Of a stretch of 64,000 bases of DNA, positions 37,557 to 50,912 are shown in pieces. A model generated the notes under the pieces. The model saw only the letters and a list, made by a program, of their open reading frames with translations, made no database searches and was not told the DNA's origin. The DNA is taken from assembly GCA_032622095.1 (NCBI GenBank), contig CP136067.1, forward strand, positions 41,957,549 to 42,021,548, written 5' to 3'. A program made the translations under genes and the position numbers. Positions within the stretch are counted from its first letter, which is position 1, and every line of letters starts with the position of its first letter. Source of the stretch: Siphonodentalium dalli. Lineage: Eukaryota; Mollusca; Scaphopoda; Gadilida; Siphonodentaliidae.

Positions 37557-40206
37557 ATCATAATTAGAACTGGACGGCTAAATAACGACACAAAAGACAA
37601 TGGAAAGGTATATACGATCAATTTTGCATTTACTCAGTGATTTTCAATTCGACTTTGGGCGATCTGGCCTTTGTTTAAAGCAGAAAATAGGGTGTGCAAA
37701 CTCGTAGGGGGATCAAATTTACCCTAAACGGTATTCTAGTGCGTTTTGTTTAATTCCTGAGCATAACTTGCGGAATCTTTTATAAAATTCCGACAGCGGA
37801 ATATATCGGCAATACGTGCACATCGAAATCACTGGAGTGTATCAGTTGGAAATACACGAAAATAAATCGAAACGAGGGGGCGGTTATCACAGAAAATGGC
37901 ACGGCGAACTACCAGTGCATGCCAACGAGGGCTACCAGTGCAATATTTTCTTTATATGGTAAGTTATATCGCGTATATGTCGATAAACGCTTCAAACAGG
38001 ACATCGGGCACATGAAATGCCTTACCCTTCCCGAAATAAAGACAAAGTTGATCTAGAAGGGTAAATATGTGGATCTATAATAGGAAAGTACGAAACTTCA
38101 ACTATACGTCGATACTCAAACCTAGTGTAAAATATAGAACAAATTTCATGATATCCAGGTCAGAATATGGCGTTTTTGTAGAATTATTTTTAAGACTATT
38201 GGGATACGTCGGTTTAAATGCAATTTTCCGAACTTGTACAGTAGCTGAATAATTACATTATAAAATGCCAAAATCTGTTTGGCCTAATCGTCATATTAGT
38301 GCTATAAGGTCGTAAGTCCATTTTGGCTCGAAATGAGTATTTGGTATCACTGGATTGTTCAATGATATATGCTATGCAAACTAGTTGTATCTCCGTCCTT
38401 GTGGTTTCGGTCCGTGCTATAATGTCGTATTCCCCTGTCCAATGAAATAGCTAGGAATTGTCACGTGCATAATGTTTGACTAATGGCGGACGCGGAAATT
38501 AAGAACAACAGGTATCGTAAGAAATCACATTCGTTTTTCGATATAATGTATACTCTGTACTTTCATATGTTGCTATTTTCTTTTGTAAGTGTTAATCAAT
38601 AAATTGTTTAATTATCTGCCTGATTATGAATCCAGGGGATGGTTAGACAGGATGTTTTGTGGGCGACTGGAGATACGACATTCTTGCACTAAAAGCAATG
38701 CAAGTAATTGGGTCATAATGTCAGATCATGGAGATAAGACATTATAGCACGGAACTGTATTGCCCGGATTTTTTCCTGTTCGGTTGAATAAAGAAATACC
38801 TGCATTATGCGGTATTGTTTTCAGGGACGAAGACGGCTTGTAAGGGATTTAATGTGGGTTACCGATAAAGGTGCACGCTGGTGTCTATTTGTGAGGCTAA
38901 ATTCACATTTATTAATAATTGCGTTTAAGACAAGTTAATTGCTCAGAAGCGCATTTATTATTCACTCACATCCTCTCAGATGACTAGTTAGCCATTTGGA
39001 GCCATCTGGATGTCCTATGTTCCTTGGCCAGTTGGGTTATTTTAGTATTACTCGGGGTTACCCATTACATGTCAGTAATTGCGCTTCATACCAGCATGCA
39101 TCAGTACCCGTACGAGCCTGAAACCCCATTGTACATATCATGTGGATAACAACATTACAGCACAACTGGAATGAGACGTCGCTCTATGTGCCTAACTCAG
39201 CCGTCACTCCCGGTTACATGTATATCATCTGCGAGACTTAACTCATTCATCTTTAGTTAAGACATCCAACCCATCAAATAATGACACACATAGATCCCTG
39301 CATGCATACATACGGTAACGCATTAAAATCGACGAAGAACTCAACATATAGGCAAAGATATGCATGCCCCAATATCAATTACTTTCTAAATTTTGGGAAC
39401 AAGTCCACCCCATATATGCAACATTTGCTGGGATAATTAGAAACATCATTCCATTATAATTGGAACGTCTTGAGAATCGTATACACTACCACGAAACAAG
39501 AACAATATTCACAACCTTCCCTATTTAACGATAGACGTATTTGCAAATGTTGAACATTAGTTTGAATCCAATTGACATTGAACTAACTCAGTACCAATAC
39601 CGAATAAAGGGAAATTTATACTCTTGTGGACTAAAATGTTGAGTATCGCCGTACTTTCATATCTTAGACCCACACATGTACCATTCTAGATCGATTGTGT
39701 CCAAATTTGATGAGGGGATGAGACATTCCTGGTAGCTTAAACCGAATCTAAAACGTACCCCCACATATACCAGATATAACTTACCATATAAAGAAAATTT
39801 AGCACTGGTAGCCCTCGTTGGCATGCACTGGTAGTTCGCCGTGCCATTTTCTGTGATAACCGCCCCTCGTTTCGATTTATTTTCGAGTATTTCCAACTGC
39901 TACACGCCAGTGATTTCGATGTGCACTTATTGCCGATAGATTCCGCTGTCGGAATTTTATAAAAGATTCCGCAAGTTATGCTCAGGAATTAAAGAAAACA
40001 CACTAGAATACCGATTATGGCAAAATTTTACCTCCCCCCTACGAGTTTGTACACCTTATGTTTCTGCTTTAAACAAAGGCCAGATCACCCACTGTCGAAC
40101 TGAACATCACCAGGTGACCCCTCAACTGGATAAATGCTAATTTTATCGTATATACCTTTCCATTGTCTTTTGTGTCGTTATTTAGCCGTCCAATTCTAAT
40201 TATGAT
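37557..40206. mobile_element. Foldback element with ~425-bp inverted arms
   Basis: 37557-37980 and 39763-40206 are inverse complements at roughly 85-90 percent by eye. Examples are GACGGCTAAATAACGACAC (left) with its complement near 40190, and GCATGCCAACGAGGGCTACC (left) with GGTAGCCCTCGTTGGCATGC (right, about 39811). The ~1.8-kb middle has no recognisable gene. It contains a smaller inverted pair, 38411-38430 and 38734-38753 (TCCGTGCTATAATGTC core). The ORF at 39657-39896 is largely arm sequence. No clean target duplication was found, so exact ends and class are unknown. Confidence 0.7.
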
Positions 40207-43080
40207 TGGACAGTGTGATTAATATGACGACCAAGATTGTATCGTCATAAATTTTAACCAGAACTCAAGCAATATATTCACTTGTATTACAGCGATATTA
40301 GCATATTTTTGTATTATTACATGTATGCATATAATTAGTTTGTCTCATATACAAGTAGCGCTGATGTGTTTCTAGACCATCACACTCTCGTTAGATGGGG
40401 TGAATTTAAATGATTCCCGTAGATGACTCACAAAAGCATGCACAGTTGATGTCGAATCCAGTCCACGATGAAACGTATACTTATTGTTGTTGTATTATTT
40501 ATGGAATAACTATTGTTTAAATTAAGGTATATATGATCAAAGTGGATTGCTTATGAAGTGAATATGTATGGAGCTCTTCGTACAATAGCCGTCCCATGAC
40601 CGTTTATATTTCTGCTGAAGTTGATCTATATATTCCATTGATTGGGGTTGATTATCATGATGCATGAATGCAGCATGATATATACAATTTATGGGATATA
40701 GCTAGACTGAATTACAACAGTTTGAGGAATTATGATACACATGGAGCGGCATATATAATATGATCTGAAAGATGTCATTATTATAGTGACCCATGGCCAC
40801 CTTCATAGTTACGCGTGCTAATTCAACTTCCTCAATTTCCTTCGGTTCATGATAACCTCCTGCCTCAGAACCAACATGGCCCGGCACGAGCTGTTATTAA
40901 CTCCAACTGTTACCCCACATTGCGTTGTAAGAAGTTAGTGGACTACTTTGCGCCATTATGGCATTCAGTATTCAGAACCTGGATTCCAGAGTATATTGCA
41001 CATAATAAATCAAACTGATGACATGACACCAGAAGACTCATCACTGCCAATGGATTCTACACCCGTTTCCCACAGTGTGGCCGTACAGTTCGTCAAAACA
41101 CAGGAATTAGTAATATAATAAGTATCGCCTGTTTATTGTTGGCGCATATCTATTACGTTTACCATTCACATTATTCGTAATCTAAACTGCAGGATTTGAT
41201 ATGCAGAGCAGTTGCGCAGTCCCTGTTGATTTCGATAAACGTCAAAATAATCATTAATCAATTGGGACCGGCAGCAAAATCATAACCTTTGCCAATAACC
41301 ACTTTCCTATTGAACTGTACAAACGCAATGCATTGTCCCACTACACCTCTATGCCTAAATCATAGAAATCAATTTGCTGTACACTATCAATGGTCCATAA
41401 CATTCCTACTGCCTTTCGTATTCAACTAACTGAACACGGGGAAAGACAAGAACCAGACACACACTTCATCTGGTGTCGGGGATCTAGCCTGGTGCATGAT
41501 AATGTACATTTCAACAGAATAAACATATCCTGGGATGCCAATAACCTATAGTAACGTCATATAAGGACTTCACATATGGCATGAAAGTGGTTGGACTACT
41601 TTGTTGAATATCATCATCCACAATATTCACAATAGATCACATTAATCTTGATACGGGACGCTACCCCTTATACGAATATATTATCCACATACGGGGGTCT
41701 ATTTTATTTTTGATATGTCCTGGTTATCCATACGATTTGAACCTGCCAAGTTTAGCAAAACGAGGTTCAAATGGTGTTATCGTGCAAATTTAATTCAAGG
41801 TTACATGTCATCTATCAGTGAAACAAGCAGGCCAAATGAGAGCCATATAATTAATTCTACTATTGTTTGTGTTTTGTATACAAGGATGTGCTGTTTCTTG
41901 CTTGCCAAGAATAATGGTATAGCTGAGAAGTACAATCCCCACCTCATAGATATCACAATAAATAGTTATGTATTACTATCATATATGCTACACTATAGGC
42001 ATTTTCTACGGAGGAGATTTCATGAAAATAACTAACACCAAAGGTTATCTGCATCATCAATTGCATTTGATATGGTAACCACCAGTATTACTCAATTAGT
42101 ACTCTGGCCTAGAGTATAGCACAGAGGCTAAAGCTAAGATGGGGGTCTATACATACTTTCTAATTTCACATAGAAAGTTGGAGTTTCTCTTCAACTCCCA
42201 CGTCACTTAATATCAGGAAATTTGAAGAGATGACACGTATGCAGCATAGGACATCCGTTAAAGTGATGTGAAACGTAAATTGAACCTCACAATTGAGTTC
42301 CCTGCGTTATTCTGTGGAAAGACTGAATAAAATAACCCCCATACACGAAATGCCCTAACCAGATATCAGTTTGTACTAATTATACGGCCACGTAACTAAC
42401 TATTTACTTTCCCTCAATCGGGACGAATAACTCCACTGTAAACGCGAAATAAATACACAAACGAGTTGTCGTGTGCAGTCGCGGAAACACCCGAACACTT
42501 CCGACTTGGTCGGGATTGAGTCGGCTTTCGTTCTCAGAAAATAGCTTCCGTGGAGGGAGGCCGTTTGCTGGAATAGCGTAACATCAGCTTATATAAAACG
42601 AAAAACAAGCGGTATAGTCAATTCGAATGGGAGGGATATAAAAGGAATTATTGCCTGAAATCACCAACGGAAGAACATTGACCGAGTTATGAAAGAATTA
42701 TAATCAAAGTGGTCATGATCGAGCAATGAACAACGGTAACAGTTGAAAATGTTACTATTTATAGAAATTTGTAATCGTTGCAGATCGTTGACCGATTTTA
42801 TGATCGAACTACAGCAGGTACAGTCTCGTGCAGAAAGAGGTGTCTTACATGTGTATTTAAAACTGTTTAATTACCTGTGCAATGCTACATGTGTGCCATA
42901 TTGCTATTCACTATTCTAGTACAGACCGTATTTGTTTGTGACAGCGATAGTGATATAGATATCCATATGGAATTATGTTTTCTTCAATTTTTGAGTTTAT
43001 ATAGGCCCAAATAAATATACCATAAGATGGACTCAATCATTGACAGTTAAAATTGGATGAAAGTAAAGAAGTGTTGTGTA
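40207..43080. other. No recognisable gene or repeat
   Basis: About 2.9 kb without a feature that can be supported. The longest open frame (41715-42035, plus, 106 residues) has no recognisable domain. A minus-strand frame at 40702-40887 is of similar low value. No tRNA, clear repeat or splice-like pair stands out. Confidence 0.4.
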
Positions 43081-44320
43081 TTTGCACTAAGTAAGCGCAA
43101 TTGCTTTATGCTTAAGCGCAAATATTTGTATGCAAATAAATAATAAATGTAAAAAAGACTCCCGTGTGATTTGCTCTAAACTCAAATTAACTCAGGCCAT
43201 AAAACATTACTCAAACATAGGTGAGGACTCCACCCAGATCCCATACTAAGATGGATGTTCAGACTGAGGAAAACAGTTGGAGATAGGTACATGTACATGT
43301 ATTTGCTTAAGCATAATTCATTTCAATTACCCTTAAGTGTAAATGAAATCGACTTAAGCGTAAATGAGTTGCGCTTAACCGTAATTCATATACACCCCCA
43401 TTGAACTCCACATACTCAAGCTGAAATGGATGCAACCACATTACTAATGCCAGTAAGTTAACATACATCAGATTATACAAATATACATATAAGGTAAGAC
43501 AGCCGATGAAATTATTGCTCTTAATATAATTCCAATGTATTATGATAATGCATAAGTCAATTATGCTTAAGCGTAAATGATTACATTAAGCGTAACTGAT
43601 TTACACTTAAATGCAATTAGTTAATATAAAATGTGAAAATGAATCATTTGCGCTTAAGCGCAAGTATATGTCTATCAATATATTTGCGCTTAACCGCAAA
43701 TACCTAACACTCCCTTACTTCCCTCTGATTGTGAATGATAGAGTCCATCTCATAGTATATTATCATGGACCCATAGTAGTAGCCCCATATAATACTGAAA
43801 CATTGAAGAAAAAATATTTCCATATGCATATATCAGCATCTCTGTCCCTGGTGTCCCAAGAATTGGTGCCTCACTCCCAGAGCTCTAGTATATTTTATTA
43901 AAGGGACATCTCCTACACAGATATATACCATTTCCATGGCCATAAATATGGAATTCGGGGTTACTGGGGACTCGCTTCCCTCATATGGTGTACTTATTGA
44001 CTTGAAATTGGGGAAAACCCCAATTTTCATATTATCAGCATCCCTGTCCCCAAGAATTTGTGTCTCCATCCCAGAGATCTAGTATATTTTATAAAAGAGA
44101 TATATCCTGCACATATCTCTACCATTTCCATGGTCATAAAAGAGATATTGGGGTTAATGGGGGGGTGCTTCCCTCATATGGTGGGTCTGTGCCATTTAAA
44201 ATTAATTCAGGGGGGTGATATCAATGCATATTAATTTTTATTTGCGCAAATGATTTACACTGAAGCGCAAATGATATATGTTATTTTGCGAAATATTTGC
44301 GCTTGATCGTAAATGAATAA
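43080..44320. repeat. Cluster of degenerate TTAAGCGCAAAT motifs
   Basis: Many near-copies of CTTAAGCGCAAATG, on both strands and often as the palindrome GCGCTTAAGCGC, are scattered irregularly. Examples: about 43092-43130, 43302-43390, 43564-43612, 43648-43705 and 44240-44312. Spacing is variable, so this is not a simple tandem repeat. Confidence 0.7.
43827..44190. repeat. Two-copy ~204-bp direct repeat
   Basis: The blocks beginning TATCAGCATCTCTGTCCC (about 43828) and TATCAGCATCCCTGTCCC (about 44034) share GAATT.GTG, CTCCCAGAG/ATCCCAGAG, TCTAGTATATTTTAT, ACCATTTCCATGG and CTTCCCTCATATGGTG in order. They are clearly diverged copies. Nothing coding is seen. Confidence 0.8.
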
Positions 44321-44338
44321 TAAATGTGAAATGGGTAT

Positions 44339-44942
44339 CCCATACATGAAATGCCGTATCTATATGCTATAGCGCGTATATCCTACAGGTCTGGGTGAAC
44401 CACCGATCAATCAATAACAGCCCGATCGGGCTAAAGTAGACCGATCAGGCTAAAATAGACCGATCGTTCTTTCACAGCCAGCTTGAATCTTGGATAAAGG
44501 GAGTAGGCCTACTCTAAATTGTTCTTTCAAGTGAAATAGGCCTCCCATACATGAAACGCCTTATCTATATACTATAGCGCGCATACCCTACAGGTCTGGG
44601 TGAACCACCGATCAATCAATAATAGCCCGATCGGGCTAAAATAGACCGATCGGGCTAAAATAGACCGATCGGTCTTTCACAGCCAGCCTGAATCTTGGAT
44701 AAAGGGAGTAGGCCTACTATAAATTGTTCTTTCAAGTGAAATAGGCCTCCCATACATAAAACGCCTTTTCTATATCCTATAGTGCGCATATCCTACAGGT
44801 CTGGGTGAACCACCGATCAATCAATAATAGCCCGATCGGGCTAAAATATACCGATCGGGCTAAAATAATCCCATCGTTCTTTCACAGCCAGCATGAATCT
44901 TGGATAAAGGGAGTAGGCCTACTCTAAATTGTTCTTTCAAGT
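44339..44942. repeat. Three-copy 205-bp tandem repeat with GATCGGGC subrepeats
   Basis: Copies start at 44339, 44544 and 44749 with CCCATACATGAAA-type sequence and end in TTGTTCTTTCAAGT. Each contains two or three 18-bp subrepeats of CCGATCGGGCTAAAATAG that include the palindrome CCCGATCGGG. The third copy is cut short at the end. Confidence 0.93.
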
Positions 44943-47460
44943 TACAACCATTTTTTTGTAAAAAAATTATTCTTATTCATTTTGAAACTAATGAAAGACA
45001 ATTTTGAAACTAATGAAAGACAATGTATAATTTTTTGCTGGTATATTCATCATAAATTTGAACAAATCTTCAAGCAAACAAAATTTCAATATTCAAGAAA
45101 TCTCTTACAACAGTGTCAGGAAGACCAATCGATCTAGCTCAGCACGATTGGTCTATTGTGATGTCAAATATTATTGAAATATTGCTTATAATTTACATTT
45201 ACAGAAGTCAATAATTCGCATGCAGACAACCCCACCTTGTATTCGGCCAAATATGTTGACGTTAGATTAGAAGGCAGAATTCCCAGATTTGTTTATTATT
45301 GGTGAACCTGGATAATTTCGGAGGTGTGCCAATCGTCTTTTGCACACTGTGAATACGTACTCATTCTCTCCTAAATTTGCAAAAATTCCATATATATATA
45401 AATATATATACAGAGTGTGAAAACTTTGTTAGTTGCCAAATAATTGTCGACATTTTACTTCGAAAACTTGAATGCAAAAACTATGATAGGCCCCCTATTA
45501 TTTTGTTTGTTTTTTTCTCTTTTTGTTGAATCTACTTTCGTTATCGACATGCCGGCCTTTGTTTTGGCTGTTCTCCCAGTCGTGCGTGCCAGCCGATCGT
45601 CGTTATTCGGGTGGTTCCGATTTCCTCCGAATATAATTCCATGAGACTCCGCGCGCTGATTCGCTCCGAAAATGTATTAGTATCTGAGAAGATTTCTTAC
45701 TCTGATCGCAGTTTTCAACAATTTAATACAGGGCGAGTACCGCACTAATAATATGCCACATTGGGGTTTTCTTTCTAGTTTTTTATGACCTTTCTTGTGG
45801 TATATCGGGCACAGTTCTGTCTGACATCAAATATATGCCCACCGGGAGTGAAGCTAATGACTTTAATTTGCATAAGAAATTAAAGCTATGCGCATTTCCT
45901 GAAAAGTATCTGACTAACCCATGAAGAAATGACAGGGCGACATTTGGTGGTGTAACGAACAATTCATTTGTATTCGGATGCCATTTTGGTACCCATCTTG
46001 GATGAAATTCCACAGTTCTGTTGAAGTTTGATAATCATTCCGTATGTGGCACGAATATTTCCTTCTCACTGAATTCCGCTCATTTCTTGAAATCTATTGC
46101 TAGAATATCGGAATTGATTTTTGACAAAATGCAATAATTCGGTTGTTTTGTAAATTAAAATTGATGCACTACACTGCTGAAGTAATAAGAAAACACTGAA
46201 TTGTCACAATTAGCAGTCGCTACCAAACGGAAGATCATTTACATGAGATTCTTGAATATCGCAAAATTGTTGATTTTCTGGTGCCATTTTTGGCAGTCAT
46301 TTTTGACTAGAAAAACATTTTCCCGTGAATTTGGGTACTGTACTTTGAGAACTACTATTGATGAATTACCCTTACTGAAAATGTATAAGAATTAAGAAAT
46401 ATGCTCAGAATCCATCAGTTCTTAGGACAACCCTACATCTGAACTGAACTGACAATGACGTCATCTTTGTGACGTCACAATTCCCTCCAGTCGCGGACCC
46501 ATGAATTCTAACATATTTGTTCGGACAAAGTAAGTGATACCCTATCATAATATCATAGTCTCTACATTTGTTCAAAAAATTCCCACGGAAGTACATACGC
46601 GACTCTACTAAAGGTAATTTTCAAATATCATATCGCTGTGTGCTTCCCAGCTTACCTTCCGCGGAATCGACGGAAAGTACCGAGGAGTTCGATTGGAATT
46701 GCATCTGAAGCCAGATCACGTTATCGTAGCTAATAGTTTCGAAATCGTATATTGGGCTAACCTAATGTGCTGCGCGGGCTAGTCTCAAAATATCGGCATA
46801 TGTCGTGAAAATAAATAAGAATACACTCAACTGTTTATGGGAATGAATCATCAAAAAGCTATATAAATATAAAACAATGAATGTAGTGGGTGTGTGTGTT
46901 ATTGGGGGATACAGCGTTGAGGTCGGCATATTGTGTTTTTACAAACCCACTACATTCATTTCTGAAATATATGGTCTATGGCAACCTCCATTACATAACA
47001 TGTTTATGATAATGAGATATAAATTAGAAGCCAAACACTTATGTTGATTTCGAGGCGTGTACTCCCACTTGTTTTCGATTCCACTTTCGGTTATCGAATG
47101 TACACCGTGATTATATGAACCAACGCGTGTTTTTTGTTAACAGTATTGTCTGTCCCGCCCCGTTCCAGCCAGGGATATGAACTGGGAGGGGTGGGATGGC
47201 GGCCACTTTGCTCAATTTATTACACGCTTGTTCATTGAAGCACTATAGTATTATTTATATTCCATATTTACACATTCGTATGGAACGTATATGACGTACA
47301 TGACTCCAAATGTCGTATATGGCGTTCGCCTCAACCATGAAATCTGAACCATAAAATAAAAGGAACGTCACACATGACAAAACAACCTCTGTATTTGCCT
47401 ATACATACACAGTGTAATGCTGTGTTTTATTGCACGGATTCTAGGACGGATAACGTGTAA
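44943..47460. other. No recognisable gene; small repeats only
   Basis: About 2.5 kb without a supported gene. Small items: a 22-bp tandem pair (TTTTGAAACTAATGAAAGACAA) near 44979-45023, an AT-rich simple run at about 45390-45410, and an imperfect hairpin with 16-bp arms (46876-46891 and 46945-46960, AATGAATGTAGTGGGT). The 66-residue frame at 45444-45644 is hydrophobic but has no context suggesting a gene. Confidence 0.45.
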
Positions 47461-47463
47461 TAA

Positions 47464-47580
47464 ACACAGAACGACACGTGTGTTAAATGGGTTTGTTGAT
47501 GCGCTTCTCGGTCTATCCTTCCGCGCTAACGCTCGTGCCGTATCAACACACCCATTAATTACAATCGTGTCGTTCTGTGT
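47464..47580. repeat. Imperfect hairpin, ~40-bp arms
   Basis: ACACAGAACGACACG with ...AAATGGGTTTGTTGATGCG on the left (47464-47503) pairs with CGTATCAACACACCCATTAAT ... CGTGTCGTTCTGTGT on the right (47539-47580), leaving a ~35-nt loop. It could be a small MITE or a regulatory hairpin. No flanking duplication was identified. Confidence 0.65.
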
Positions 47581-48626
47581 ATATATTGCATGTGGAACGA
47601 TGAGAAATAACTGATATATAAAGTAAAATATGGTACATGCGACATTTATTGGAGAAACTTTTTGAAACTTTACAGGTATGTTCAGGACCACTTCTAGATG
47701 GGAGCAATCGCATTTGAACGATGTTCGATCAAAAACATGGCTGTCGACAGCCATCAGTGGATTTTATCCAATTAATCCAGGGGGGGGTCGGAAAACATTT
47801 TCAGACACGTATGCTGATTTTTACCTTTCGACCCTTGTTTGGGACCCACCCAACGCGCGTCCAAATTTGTTTCCGTTTTCGGCAGTTTTTTTCCGACCAT
47901 TTTTTTACACCCACCCCCTTTTAACACTAAAACAGAGATTTGCGGGGGAATTCACTGTAAACAGCTGTATATGAATTTATGTGCATACTATTTGTCATGG
48001 ATGTTAACATTGACATGTAAATAGGAACGAGTCATTTTGGGATCATTCGGCCAAAAAAAACATGGCTGTCAGCGGCCATCTTGGATTTAAAATTTTGCAA
48101 CAAAATACAACACGATAACTGCCTGCAGTCAGTTTAGCAGTTAGAATTACATTATTTCTCTTATTCTAAGGTGTTCTAAGCCAAACTCATTGCCAAAACA
48201 GTCAAAAAACTTGCAGGAAAAAAATTTGAGTTGCAGACAAAATTGTTTGTTGGTCCCATCGAACAACCACCCATCCCGGCATACGTGTCCGGAACCCCCC
48301 CCCCCTGATTAATCCCAATATTCTTATGGCTCAAGGCCTGACATCTGGTGTTACTTAGACATTTAAACTTTTTGCAATCCCTAGCGCTCCATTTCCGTAT
48401 ACTAATGCCGAAGTATAAATGAAGGACTTAACGATGTCGATCTGGCTCCTGTTCTTTATAAATAAAGCGGCTGTTTTCGGCTGCATCCCCCCCCCCCCCC
48501 CCACAAGCCACACACATTACCTTGATTGTTTGTATATGTTAACATTATACATGTATGTACATCTCCATGCACAACCGGATCGGAATGCAACAAAACCGAG
48601 GATAAGTTCAGGTTCCAAAGCTTTAG

Positions 48627-48985
48627 AGTGGTACTGTACACCAATTTCAATATATAAATTCCCGGCAATAACAACGATCTAATATCGATTATATATAGAA
48701 AAATGAGTAATTTGAGTCGAAGATGTATTCTGTAAACGTTCATATTAACAGGTTATCTTAAAATCAATTTTAATAAGTTGATATAAATTAAATTTATGGA
48801 ACTAGTATGCATATAATATAACATTTATTTGACACGTTTGTTTGAAAACTGTATAATCCGGCTAATATGCCTTCCGTAACATTACTTCGTACACAACAGA
48901 CTTTCAAATAATGGAAATCTGGTTCCCTTATTCTACGAAACAGAGACTATAAAAATCTACAACAACATTTGAGTATAGTATCCCT
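48627..48985. mobile_element. TTAA-flanked MITE, copy 1
   Basis: The left end (TTTA then GAGTGGTACTGTAC) and the right end (GTATAGTATCCCT then TTAA, 48986-48989) match the better preserved copy at 57714-58067. The left TTAA is mutated here. It has no coding capacity. TTAA flanks and a GGGGTACTGTAC terminus suggest a piggyBac- or Kolobok-type helper (inference). Confidence 0.7.
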
Positions 48986-48999
48986 TTAAGATGTTTACC

Positions 49000-50550
49000 A
49001 CATATATGTTGATTCCCGCAACCGAACCAGGAAGTAATAATACAAACCAGCATAATTTCAAACATAAAAATGCCACGTTCGCGCTTTACGGCAGGCATTT
49101 TGCCAAACAATTATGTTCGTTGAAAACTTGCTAAGAAATAGTAAACCAATTGTGATATATTGTAGACAGCATTCTATTGCAAATAGTAATAGATTTAATC
49201 GATTTTAATGACAATGGCATGCGTGTGTGATCCAGGTATACTCGACGACAAAGCCGCCCTTTGAAACTAAACCAGGAAGTTTGCCCCGCATACTGCCATA
49301 ATAAATCAGCAGTAATTTTCTTGGCAATTAACAAATTTGGAGGAAAGGCCTTTAGTTAAGCCATTACAAGAAACCATAAGAGGACAACAACCACCATGTA
49401 CCATATACTGACAAACGACGTTGTATCACGAAAACCTTTCATGGATGAGCTTCCATATATCGCAATTATCTGCAAAGGAACATAATGCATACTTTAAATC
49501 CTCTCTCGTTTCTGACATAATTGCAGTACCAGCTGCGTGTATACATGTATAGTAAGAAAAATGTTTCAGGTAAGTACTCAGTTGTTGTTTGAACTAATGT
49601 ACTTAAATGAGTGCATTCATCTCCTCTCAACCTAGACCATGCCATGAATCTCTACTGTGTCTACGCCCGTCCCGTACTCTACTGTGTCTACGCCCGTACT
49701 GTGTCTACGCCCGTACCGTACTTTTTGGGAACGTGTTGGTGTTCTGGCCCGTTCTGACAGGGAACTTTATAACTTTAAACAAACACGACAGGGAAAATAT
49801 TTATTTGTTAATACTTGTTCCTCAATAATCTTCTTCACATTATATAGGGAGTGGTCACAGCTAGATATTGTATTCTTTTTTTGTGACCTTTATCAGCCGA
49901 AATCGCAATAAACATTGAATTATGTCCCCCGGAGAAATTCTATAATTGTAAGCAGCGCAAAGCAAAATCCCTCACAAAGTAGCTTAAAGGGTTACTGTAT
50001 ACTAAATCTGGCAATTTATGGGACCATCTCCTTTTATACTCAACAGAATATAATAAATTATGCAACAAATGATATGAATTTGAGCCATGGATTAGTGCAA
50101 AATACACCATGTGCTGTAAGAACGATGCAAACAACATGGTAATTATAATGAATTCAGTTTAGGACTCGAGTCATAAACTCATTTTCACCTTGATTATGCA
50201 TTGTGTCGTATGCCAATGTGAGGATATAGAGAATAAACCAAAAAAAGAATTCGATACTTTATAAAGAAGTTTTTAAAGAAACCAAAATCTTGTTAATTTG
50301 ATCACAAAGATACTTTCCATGCAGAATGAGGTCCCCGGAGGGTGAGTTTAGATATTCCTGCCCGCTCTGCATGGAACCGTCACTAAATTTCCCTCTGATG
50401 ACTCATTCTGCAAATGTCCAGCACCATATCCTGAGGCCTGTTCACACATAAATGTGTCATAGAGTCCGCCGACAGTGAGGTGTTCTCTGTATACCTTGCA
50501 CGACAATTCAACATAGGACGCATAATAAATTACTAGATGACAGATCATGC
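49000..50550. other. Spacer present only in duplication copy 1
   Basis: No gene is recognised. A short tandem repeat of CTGTGTCTACGCCCGTA lies at about 49652-49720. A TTAA plus AGGGTTACTGTAT end at 49984-50000 resembles the TTAA MITE family, but the other end was not found. A minus-strand 117-residue frame (50348-50701) has no recognisable domain and overlaps the piggyBac-like element. Confidence 0.4.
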
Positions 50551-50696
50551 TATTTAACCCTTTACCCAACAAACCGGCCAAATAAAGCTTCAACAGCCTA
50601 AAATATCTTCGGTCTGTCTCAATAGAACCATACAAATATGGATACCATTGGAATCGGCTCCTTGACCACATTGTGATAGTTACAGTTATGCCCTGT

Positions 50697-50765
50697 GCCA
50701 ATGCATTCTCTTATATATGCGAGTCGACTATAGGTCGCCTCGCATATATAAGAGAATGCATTGGC
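50697..50765. repeat. 69-bp near-perfect hairpin, module 1
   Basis: GCCAATGCATTCTCTTATAT with ATGCGAGTCGAC folds onto GTCGCCTCGCAT and ATATAAGAGAATGCATTGGC. It is nearly identical to 50844-50912 (inverted) and to 59751-59819. The arms include the strongly conserved ATGCATTCTCTTATATATGC. Confidence 0.9.
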
Positions 50766-50843
50766 CTAAAATAATTCTTTTTTTAACACTTTTTACCATT
50801 TTTTCTTACATTCTTTAACATTTTATAATTTTTAATGTGTTAA

Positions 50844-50912
50844 GCCAATGCATTCTCTTATATATGCGAGGCGACCTATGGTCGACTCGCATATATAAGA
50901 GAATGCATTGGC
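50844..50912. repeat. 69-bp near-perfect hairpin, module 2
   Basis: Inverse orientation of module 1. It differs from the reverse complement of module 1 by a single base (CCTATGGTCG against CCTATAGTCG). CACAGGG flanks its outer side, as CCCTGTG flanks the outer side of module 1. Confidence 0.9.

Noticed and set aside
41715-42035. 106-residue plus-strand open frame
   Set aside because: Single occurrence in AT-rich DNA, no domain, no supporting context.
45444-45644. 66-residue hydrophobic frame resembling a secreted peptide
   Set aside because: The hydrophobicity comes from a T-rich run (Phe/Leu codons); nothing else supports a gene.
47368-47754. 128-residue minus-strand open frame
   Set aside because: It overlaps a hairpin (47464-47580) that makes both strands open; no recognisable domain.
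50348-50701. 117-residue minus-strand open frame with several Cys
   Set aside because: It overlaps the piggyBac-like element end and hairpin flank, no family is recognised, and there are no splice or start signals to support it.
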